Source of the DNA: Francisella halioticida
Lineage (GTDB): Bacteria > Pseudomonadota > Gammaproteobacteria > Francisellales > Francisellaceae
Direction: 5' to 3'
Length of the DNA: 64,000 nt
NCBI RefSeq assembly: GCF_002211785.1
Contig: NZ_CP022132.1
Location: 682,001-746,000, forward strand
Below the pieces are notes generated by a model. It was not told the DNA's origin and searched no databases. It worked only from the letters and a program-made list of their open reading frames with translations. Position 1 is the first letter of the stretch. Each line of letters begins with the position of its first letter. Positions 57,706 through 64,000 of this stretch are shown here, piece after piece. Both the position numbers and the translations under genes were made by a program.

Positions 57706-58002
57706 ATGTCTGAAATAGAAAATAACGAAGAAAATTTACAAGATCTTTATGAAGTTTTCACAAACTTTGAATCTATAGGTGAAGCAAAGCTTTTTTTAGA
57801 GGATTTATGTACGCCAGTTGATTTAATGGCTATGGCAGCTCGTTGGAGAGTAGTCAAAGAGTTAAAAAAAGATAAACCATATCGGCAGATTTATGCCGAG
57901 ACAGGGGTTAGCCTAACGACCATTACTAGAGTTGCAAGGTGTCTAAGCTATGGAACAAATGGTTATAATATTGTCTATAACAAAATTAAAAAAGAGAATT
58001 AA
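57706..58002 (+). CDS. TrpR-like (YerC/YecD-type) regulator at the head of the his operon
   Basis: 98 residues. The TrpR/YerC-YecD DNA-binding fold is evident: the first helices (LYEVFTNFESIGEAKLFLED), then LCTPVDLMAMAARWRVVKEL, and the helix-turn-helix RQIYAETGVSLTTITRVARC (about 66-85), ending YGTNGYN. It is one base from hisG in the same direction and has a promoter with a candidate operator upstream, so it probably controls histidine synthesis. The effector could be histidine by analogy with TrpR and tryptophan; this is inference. E. coli TrpR is 108 residues. Confidence 0.82.
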   Translation: MSEIENNEENLQDLYEVFTNFESIGEAKLFLEDLCTPVDLMAMAARWRVVKELKKDKPYRQIYAETGVSLTTITRVARCLSYGTNGYNIVYNKIKKEN

Positions 58003-58003
58003 A

Positions 58004-58894
58004 ATGAGAAAGAGATTAAGAGTTGCTATACAAAAGAAAGGCAGACTATACGATAGTTCTATGGAATTATTTAATAAAATAGGTATTAAAGTTGAGTTTT
58101 CGAGTAAAAGTAATCTGTTATGTCACTCAATAAATGCTCCCATTGATTTTCTTTTTGTAAGAGATGATGATATCCCGACGTTAGTAAACGGCAATGTATG
58201 TGATTTTGGTGTAGTTGGTGAAAATGTTTTAGAAGAGTATCTATTAAGCATAAAAGCTACTAATAAAAATAACGATATTATCAAAACCAAGAAGCTAAGG
58301 TTTGGTAAATGTAGATTATCTATAGCTGTACCTAATAATGCTGGAGATAATTTAAATGATTTAAAAAATACTAGAATAGCAACTTCATATCCTTATTTAG
58401 TTCAGCAGTTTTCAGAGAGCCAAAATTTGGATCTTGATCTACTATCTATTTCAGGGTCTGTTGAAATAGCTCCAAATCTACAAATGGCAAGCTCAATATG
58501 TGATTTAGTTTCTACAGGAAGAACATTAGAAGAGAATAATCTTAAAGAAATTCATACCATAATGAAAAGCCAAGCTATCTTGATTCGTTCAAACAAGAGC
58601 TTTGGTGATGAATTGGAAGAATATTATCAATTATTGCTTAGAAGAATTGAGGGTGTTAAACATGCTCAAGAGCGTAAATATATTATGTTTCATATTGATA
58701 AAAATGCTGTAGACACAATCACACATATTTTACCAGGTCATGAAGGACAAACTATTATGCCCATATATGGTGATACTAAAGTAGCAGTACATTTAGTCAC
58801 TAAAGAGGGTGTTTTTTGGGGAACTCTAGAAAAGTTAAAAGAAGCTGGTGCTAGTTCAATATTAGTTTTACCAATAGAGAAAATGTTGGAGTAA
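58004..58894 (+). CDS. hisG: ATP phosphoribosyltransferase (long form)
   Basis: 296 residues. HisG commits ATP and PRPP to histidine synthesis. LRVAIQKKGRLYDSSMELF is the family start, DLVSTGRTLEENNL the PRPP loop, and the C-terminal domain (HVVKEGVFWGT-like, here AVHLVTKEGVFWGTLEKL) is the ACT-like histidine-feedback module of the HisZ-independent form. The ATG at 58004 is preferred over 57950, which would overlap the regulator. Confidence 0.96.
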   Translation: MRKRLRVAIQKKGRLYDSSMELFNKIGIKVEFSSKSNLLCHSINAPIDFLFVRDDDIPTLVNGNVCDFGVVGENVLEEYLLSIKATNKNNDIIKTKKLRFGKCRLSIAVPNNAGDNLNDLKNTRIATSYPYLVQQFSESQNLDLDLLSISGSVEIAPNLQMASSICDLVSTGRTLEENNLKEIHTIMKSQAILIRSNKSFGDELEEYYQLLLRRIEGVKHAQERKYIMFHIDKNAVDTITHILPGHEGQTIMPIYGDTKVAVHLVTKEGVFWGTLEKLKEAGASSILVLPIEKMLE

Positions 58895-58903
58895 ATAATT
58901 AAG

Positions 58904-60202
58904 ATGATTGGAATATATAATTGGCAAAACATTAGCTTAGTAAAGCAGAAAGAGCTTCTAAATCGTCCAATTAATGCTAATAAATCTAGCCTAATTGAAG
59001 GTGTGAAAAATATCTTAAGTGAAGTAAAACAAAAAGGTGACAGTGCTCTTTTGAGTTTTACTGCTAAATTTGATGGTGTTGACTTAGATAGTATTGAAAT
59101 TTCACAAGATGAAATCAAGAATGCTTATTCGTTAGTTTCACAAAATGATATTGATTTGATCAAAAGTTCTATAGCTCGTATATCTAACTATCATGAAATT
59201 ATGAAACCAAAGACTACTATTTGTGATACTAGTGATGGTGTGATTTGTAAAAAAGTTTATAAACCTATCGAAAAGGTTGGTCTATATGTGCCTGGAGGTT
59301 CAGCCCCTTTAGTATCAACTTTAATAATGTTAGCAGTTCCAGCACAAATTGCAGGATGTAAAGAAGTTTATGTAACTACTCCTTGTGATAAAAGTGGTAA
59401 TGTCCATCCGTTAATTTTAATAGCTGCAGATATTTGTAAAGTATCAAAGATTTATAAGTTAGGTGGGGCTCAGGCAATAGCTGCGTCAGCTTATGGCACA
59501 GAAACAGTAGCAAAAGTTAATAAAATCTATGGGCCAGGAAATTCGTGGGTTACAGAAGCAAAGCAACAGGTATCTAACGATAGTCAAGGAGCTGCAATAG
59601 ATTTGCCAGCCGGACCTTCTGAGATTTTAGTAATAGCTGATGAGAGTTCAGATCCAAGATTTGTTGCTGCAGACTTATTAGCGCAAGCCGAGCATGGAAT
59701 TGATTCACAAGCTTTATTGATTATAACTGATAAAAACTTAGCTGATAAAGTTAAGCAAGAAGTTTTTAAACAAACTAGTTCAGCTGAAAGAAAAGCTATA
59801 ATTGAGAAGTCTTTAGAAAATAGTGCAATTATTGTTGTAGATACACTTAGCCAAGCAATCAATATAGCCAATGAATATGCTTCGGAGCATCTTATTTTGA
59901 ATATTAAAAATGCTGATGATTATATTGATAGTATTGAAAATGCAGGAGCTGTATTTGTAGGACCTTGGGCTGTTGAAGCATTAGGAGACTATATTACAGG
60001 CTCAAATCATGTTTTACCTACTTATGGTTATGCCAAAGCTTATAGTGGTTTAGCAACTATAGATTTTATGAAAGCAATAAGCATTCAAAATGTATCAAAG
60101 CAAGGGATAAAAAATATAGGTGAAATGGCTATGAGACTAGCATATATAGAAGGTCTTAAAGCTCATGAAAATGCGGTAAAAATTCGTTTGGAGAGCTTAT
60201 AA
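58904..60202 (+). CDS. hisD: Histidinol dehydrogenase
   Basis: 432 residues. HisD oxidises histidinol to histidine in two NAD-dependent steps using zinc. Signatures: VGLYVPGGSAPLVSTLIML, KVNKIYGPGNSWVTEAKQQV, and the zinc/catalytic EHLILNIKNADDY (Glu-His) region and GPWAVEALGDYITGSNHVLP. Length is typical. Nine bases after hisG. Confidence 0.97.
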   Translation: MIGIYNWQNISLVKQKELLNRPINANKSSLIEGVKNILSEVKQKGDSALLSFTAKFDGVDLDSIEISQDEIKNAYSLVSQNDIDLIKSSIARISNYHEIMKPKTTICDTSDGVICKKVYKPIEKVGLYVPGGSAPLVSTLIMLAVPAQIAGCKEVYVTTPCDKSGNVHPLILIAADICKVSKIYKLGGAQAIAASAYGTETVAKVNKIYGPGNSWVTEAKQQVSNDSQGAAIDLPAGPSEILVIADESSDPRFVAADLLAQAEHGIDSQALLIITDKNLADKVKQEVFKQTSSAERKAIIEKSLENSAIIVVDTLSQAINIANEYASEHLILNIKNADDYIDSIENAGAVFVGPWAVEALGDYITGSNHVLPTYGYAKAYSGLATIDFMKAISIQNVSKQGIKNIGEMAMRLAYIEGLKAHENAVKIRLESL

Positions 60203-60206
60203 TACT

Positions 60207-61280
60207 ATGCAAAATCAAACCACAGAAAACCTTATTCGTAAAGATTTACAAAGATTTAGTGCATATTCATCCGCACGCTCTTTGAAAGTAGATGGAGATA
60301 TATGGTTAAATGCTAATGAATCTCCTTATAATGATGAGAATTTGTTTAACCGTTATCCTTTACAACAACCTCAAGAGTTAGTTCAGCGTCTAGCAGGGAT
60401 ATATAAAGTAAAAACTGATAATTTGTTGATTACTAGAGGCAGTGATGAAGGGATTGATCTGTTATTTAGATTATATTGTGAATATCAAAAAGATAGTGTA
60501 TTTGCTGTAGAGCCTACATTTGGGATGTATAAAATAGCTGCGCAATTACAAGGAGTAAAATATAATACTATAAAGCTTGAGCAAGAAGATAATTTAAAAC
60601 TTAATATTACTAAGCTTTTAGAAAATATTCCTAATAATTGTAAGTTAGTTTTCTTATGTACTCCCAATAATCCGACAGGTAAATCATTATCTTTAGCTGA
60701 TATTGAAAAGGTATTAGCAAATTTGGCAGGTAAATGTATAGTTGTTGTCGATGAGGCATATATAGAGTTTAGTAGTGAACAATCAGCGACTACTCTTATA
60801 GATAAATATCAAAATCTAGTTGTCCTAAGAACATTATCAAAATCTTTTGGTATGGCAGGGCTTAGATTAGGTACTATAATTTCTAATGCTAATATGATTG
60901 AATGGTTAAGAAAAATATTAGCACCATATCCAATTCCAAAGACTACTGAAACTACGATATTAAGTTTACTTGATAATAAAAGCTTAGCTAAGTTAGACAG
61001 TCAAGTTGAAGAAATAAAACAGCAGAGACAGATAATATTAGAGAAGTTAGAGCAATTAGCAATAGTAAACAAAGTATACTCATCAGATGCAAATTTTTTA
61101 CTAGTTCGTTTTAATAAAGAAGTTTTTGATGATTTAATCGTAAATAACATAGTTGTCCGTTCTATGGCGCATTTTTTTAATCATGAAAAGATATTAAGAA
61201 TAAGTATTGGAACATCAGTTGAAAATAAAAAACTAATCGAAATATTACAAAAATTAAGCAGTGATTATGAAGAAAAATAA
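60207..61280 (+). CDS. hisC: Histidinol-phosphate aminotransferase
   Basis: 357 residues, PLP fold type I. NANESPYNDENLFNRYPLQQ, LLITRGSDEGIDLLFRLYC, VFLCTPNNPTGKSL, the Asp of VVDEAYIEF and the PLP-Lys in TLSKSFGMAGLRLG are present, with the C-terminal Arg in LRISIGT. Starts 4 bases after the hisD stop. hisB overlaps its end by 14 bp. Confidence 0.96.
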   Translation: MQNQTTENLIRKDLQRFSAYSSARSLKVDGDIWLNANESPYNDENLFNRYPLQQPQELVQRLAGIYKVKTDNLLITRGSDEGIDLLFRLYCEYQKDSVFAVEPTFGMYKIAAQLQGVKYNTIKLEQEDNLKLNITKLLENIPNNCKLVFLCTPNNPTGKSLSLADIEKVLANLAGKCIVVVDEAYIEFSSEQSATTLIDKYQNLVVLRTLSKSFGMAGLRLGTIISNANMIEWLRKILAPYPIPKTTETTILSLLDNKSLAKLDSQVEEIKQQRQIILEKLEQLAIVNKVYSSDANFLLVRFNKEVFDDLIVNNIVVRSMAHFFNHEKILRISIGTSVENKKLIEILQKLSSDYEEK

Positions 61281-62343
61281 GTATTTATTTATTGATAGAG
61301 ATGGTACTTTAATTGTTGAGCCAGCTATAGATAAGCAGATTGATAGTATTGAGAAACTAGAGTTTTTTGAGGGTGTATTTGAAGCTCTTAAGAAACTACA
61401 AAAAGCAGGTTTTAAACTTGTGATGGTATCAAATCAAGATGGCCTTGGGACAGATTCTTTTCCTCAAAAAGATTTTGATGCTCCTCATGATCTGATGATG
61501 AAGATATTTAAATCGCAAGGTATCGAATTTGAAGATACTTTAATATGTCCACACTTTTCTCATGAAAACTGTAATTGTCGTAAGCCTAAAGTTAGTTTGT
61601 TGATGGATTATTTAGTAGAGCAAAAAATTTCTCTAAAAGATAGCTATGTGATTGGCGATAGAGAAACAGATGTTCAGTTAGCTCAAAATATAAAGGTTAA
61701 CCCTATTCAAATAGGTCGGGATGAATATCAAACTTGGGATGATATCACTACAGCTATACTAAATAAGCCTAGAGTAGCTGAAATTAAGCGTGTAACTAAT
61801 GAGACTAATATTATTGTAAAAGTTAATTTGGATGCACCTGGAACTAGAGAAATAGAGACAGATCTAGGCTTCTTTGATCATATGCTTGATCAGATTATAA
61901 AACATGCTGGTATAAGTGCTGTAATTAAGGCTAAAGGCGATCTTCATATCGATGATCATCACTGTGTTGAGGACGTTGCAATTACACTTTCTCAAGCAAT
62001 AGCTCAAGCTCTAGGTGATAAGTATGGTATTAATCGCTATGGTTTTTTATTACCAATGGATGAGGCTTTAGTTGAAATTGCTCTAGATTTAAGTGGTAGA
62101 AACTATTGCTCATTTGAAGCAAACTTTGATCGTGAAATGGTTGGGGATTTATCTGTAGAGTTAGTAAAACATTTCTTTGTATCTTTTGCTGAAGGTCTAA
62201 AGGCAACGCTACATATCAAAGTAACAGGTGAAAATACTCATCATATGATAGAGGCTTGTTTTAAGGGCTTAGGTAAGGTTCTTAAACAGGCAGTTGCTAA
62301 AGATGGTATAGATGAGATTCCAAGCTCAAAGGGAGTATTATGA
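61267..62343 (+). CDS. hisB: Bifunctional histidinol-phosphatase / imidazoleglycerol-phosphate dehydratase
   Basis: 358 residues from ATG 61267 (MKKNKYLFIDRDGTLIVEPA). Residues 1-165 form the HAD-type phosphatase (FIDRDGTL; VSNQDGLGTDSFP; the zinc-binding CPHFSHENCNCRKPK; IGDRETDVQLAQ). Residues 166-358 form the dehydratase (LGFFDHMLDQIIKHAG; DDHHCVEDVAITLSQA; TGENTHHMIEACFKGLGK). This fused enzyme is the enterobacterial type. It overlaps hisC by 14 bp and hisH by 4 bp. Confidence 0.96.
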   Translation: MKKNKYLFIDRDGTLIVEPAIDKQIDSIEKLEFFEGVFEALKKLQKAGFKLVMVSNQDGLGTDSFPQKDFDAPHDLMMKIFKSQGIEFEDTLICPHFSHENCNCRKPKVSLLMDYLVEQKISLKDSYVIGDRETDVQLAQNIKVNPIQIGRDEYQTWDDITTAILNKPRVAEIKRVTNETNIIVKVNLDAPGTREIETDLGFFDHMLDQIIKHAGISAVIKAKGDLHIDDHHCVEDVAITLSQAIAQALGDKYGINRYGFLLPMDEALVEIALDLSGRNYCSFEANFDREMVGDLSVELVKHFFVSFAEGLKATLHIKVTGENTHHMIEACFKGLGKVLKQAVAKDGIDEIPSSKGVL

Positions 62344-62936
62344 TAGCGATAATAGATTGTTGTGGTAGTAACTTTGCTTCAATAAAATATGCCTTTGAAA
62401 AGCTAGGGCAAGAAATAGTCTTAACGCATGATGCTGAAGTTATTAAAAAAGCAGCTTGTGTAATTTTTCCAGGTGTAGGACATGCTAAATCAGCAGTGGC
62501 AAATTTAAAAAAGTATGACTTAGATAAGCTTATTCAACAACTAAAACAGCCGGTGTTAGGTATTTGTTTAGGAATGCAAATTATGTATAGTTTTTCTGAA
62601 GAAGGAAATACAGCTTGTCTGGGTATTATTCCTGAGAAAGTAAAAGCTTTTAAGAAAACTCAAGGTTTTAGTATTCCACATATGGGTTGGAATAGCTTAC
62701 AAAATATAAACAAAAATCATTTTTTATTTAAAGATATTGCAGAAGATGATTATGTATATTTTGTACATAGTTTTTATGCTGAACTTAATAGATTTAGCAT
62801 CGCTACTAATGACTATATAAATGATTTCACTGCGATGGTAAATAAAGATAATTTTTATGGTATTCAGTTTCATCCTGAGAAGTCAGGTAATGTTGGGATG
62901 AAGATTTTAGAGAATTTTATACAAGGAGTTTTGTAG
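62340..62936 (+). CDS. hisH: Imidazole glycerol phosphate synthase, glutaminase subunit
   Basis: 198 residues. HisH makes ammonia for HisF. The nucleophile Cys is in VLGICLGMQIMYSFSEE and the catalytic His-Glu pair in YGIQFHPEKSG. Typical length. Start overlaps the hisB stop (ATGA); the hisA ATG follows its stop at once. Confidence 0.97.
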   Translation: MIAIIDCCGSNFASIKYAFEKLGQEIVLTHDAEVIKKAACVIFPGVGHAKSAVANLKKYDLDKLIQQLKQPVLGICLGMQIMYSFSEEGNTACLGIIPEKVKAFKKTQGFSIPHMGWNSLQNINKNHFLFKDIAEDDYVYFVHSFYAELNRFSIATNDYINDFTAMVNKDNFYGIQFHPEKSGNVGMKILENFIQGVL

Positions 62937-63662
62937 ATGAATATATTTCCAGCGATAGATCTTATAAATGGCAAATGTGTTCGTTTAGAAAACGGTGATT
63001 TTAATAAAACCACTACTTATGAGCTTGAGCCAAAAGATGTCGCAAAAGCATATCAACAAGCAGGCACTGAGTTTATCCATGTTGTAGATTTAGATGGTAC
63101 TAAAAAAGGCCAAACTTGTCAGTTTGTAACTATCCAACAGATTAGAAAAAACTGTAATATGATTCTACAAGTTGGTGGTGGTGTCAAAGATTTTGAGACT
63201 ATCGAAAAGCTTTTAGAAATTGGTGTTGATAGGGTGGTTGTTGGTAGTTTAGCTGTTAAAGATATAGCTTTAACAAAGAAGTTTTTTGAGAAATATGGAG
63301 CTGAGAAGATAGTTTTAGCTTTGGATGTATTTATCAAAGAAGGAGTTCCTTATATAGCAACTCATGGCTGGCAAGAATCTAGCACAACAACTTTAGATGA
63401 AATATTACAGACTTATCTTGGTGCTGGTCTTGAGTATGTCTTATGTACTGATATTTCTCGTGATGGTATGCTGCAAGGTCCAAATTTTGAGTTATATAGA
63501 ATCTATTCATCTATTTATCCAGATATTCAGTTTATGGCTTCTGGCGGGGTTGGAACTTTAAAGGATTTAGAAATATTAAAAGCGCAAAATACTTATGGTG
63601 TCATTATTGGTAAGGCTCTTTATGAAAATAAATTTACACTACAAGAGGCTTTAGGATGTTAA
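62937..63662 (+). CDS. hisA: Phosphoribosylformimino-5-aminoimidazole carboxamide ribotide isomerase
   Basis: 241 residues, TIM barrel. The N-terminal Asp of [18 protein letters not shown] and the second Asp region [14 protein letters not shown] are the catalytic pair; [18 protein letters not shown] and [14 protein letters not shown] are the phosphate loops. Its stop overlaps the hisF start region by 7 bp. Confidence 0.96.
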   Translation: MNIFPAIDLINGKCVRLENGDFNKTTTYELEPKDVAKAYQQAGTEFIHVVDLDGTKKGQTCQFVTIQQIRKNCNMILQVGGGVKDFETIEKLLEIGVDRVVVGSLAVKDIALTKKFFEKYGAEKIVLALDVFIKEGVPYIATHGWQESSTTTLDEILQTYLGAGLEYVLCTDISRDGMLQGPNFELYRIYSSIYPDIQFMASGGVGTLKDLEILKAQNTYGVIIGKALYENKFTLQEALGC

Positions 63663-64000
63663 CAAAAAGAATAATTGCATGTCTTGATGTCAAAGATGGC
63701 GTAGTTGTTAAAGGTGTGAAATTTAGAAATCATAGAATTATTGGCGATATTATTGAGCTGGCTCAGAAATACTCAGATGCAGGAGCAGATGAGCTGGTAT
63801 TTTATGATATTGGAGCCAGTCCAGATAATAAGTTACTTTCTATCAAATGGATACGAGAGATAGCCAAAAAGATAAATATCCCATTTTGTGTAGCTGGTGG
63901 AATTAAGTCCGTAGAGAATGCTCGAGCTATATTAAATGAAGGAGCAGATAAAATATCTGTCAATTCTACAGCATTAGCTAGACCTGATTTGATAGATGAG
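63656..64000 (+). CDS. hisF: Imidazole glycerol phosphate synthase, cyclase subunit (partial, cut by window end)
   Basis: The first 115 residues are present. [18 protein letters not shown] holds the catalytic Asp, [10 protein letters not shown] is the phosphate region, and [20 protein letters not shown] then KISVNSTAL match HisF. It overlaps hisA by 7 bp (ATG at 63656). The gene continues past the window; hisI(E) should follow if the operon is complete. Confidence 0.95.
   Translation, partial: MLTKRIIACLDVKDGVVVKGVKFRNHRIIGDIIELAQKYSDAGADELVFYDIGASPDNKLLSIKWIREIAKKINIPFCVAGGIKSVENARAILNEGADKISVNSTALARPDLIDE

Overview
The window is AT-rich, gene-dense DNA from a Francisella chromosome. Evidence for the genus: a capB-capC-capA (PgsB/PgsC/PgsW-like) cluster with the Francisella-type CapB sequence and a GTG start; an unaccompanied cyanophycinase plus isoaspartyl peptidase pair; several MHS-type MFS permeases; and IS3-family elements among many decaying genes. 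A complete thiamine operon, a chitin-active LPMO (here a pseudogene) and the heavy IS/pseudogene load suggest an aquatic or fish-associated lineage near F. philomiragia/F. noatunensis. The species is inference.

Layout. 1-5165: rpe (partial), galE, a HAD nucleotidase, a PfkB sugar kinase on the opposite strand, then cphB and an isoaspartyl peptidase. 5212-5658: five tRNA genes (Phe, Pro, Arg, His, Leu). 5800-7700: a decayed island next to tRNA-Leu, with an integrase stub cut by an IS3-family element (called IS-A here), a second gene stub and a small secreted peptide gene. 7926-12183: an MFS permease and capBCA. 12251-17211: spoT, recR-ybaB-murG on the minus strand, gcvH and a small secreted protein. 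17328-19306: a multiply broken LPMO/chitin-binding gene. 19605-22696: thrS-infC-rpmI-rplT, with infC starting at ATT. 22738-24669: a DedA-like gene whose 3' end is made of an IS-B remnant, followed by a second, degraded IS-A. 24682-29029 (minus): mnmG-lipoprotein-transporter-rpiA. 29176-31141: a FUSC-type membrane protein split into two genes. 31172-34847: two tiny lipoproteins, a divergent LysR/SDR pair, a papain-like Cys-His-Asp protein preceded by an 11-bp tandem repeat, and an intergenic scrapyard holding degenerate copies of sbcB and of the SDR gene. 35079-40156: sbcB, uvrB, a NERD protein and murI. 40189-46490: promoter, TPP riboswitch and thiC-thiO-thiS-thiG-thiDE-thiF. 46586-54494: a frameshifted MFS gene, a GNAT gene, two near-identical IS3-family elements (IS-B), two small secreted-protein genes each off-frame at its poly-A start, xseA-xseB, and a type IV pilin-like gene cleanly split by IS-B with a 3-bp target duplication. 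55002-57513: a DUF218 protein and another MFS permease. 57642-64000: a TrpR-like regulator with a promoter/operator, then hisGDCBHAF (hisF runs off the end).

The biosynthetic blocks look intact. Wear is concentrated in surface or secreted proteins (LPMO, pilin, small secreted proteins), transporters and mobile DNA, as expected of genome reduction. Several of the lesions are single-base changes in homopolymers and should be checked against raw reads before being treated as biology. I did not find a clearly new multi-gene system. The best leads are the papain-like protein with its repeat-derived start, the pair of poly-A-tract secreted genes, and the TrpR-like his regulator with its trp-operator-like palindrome.
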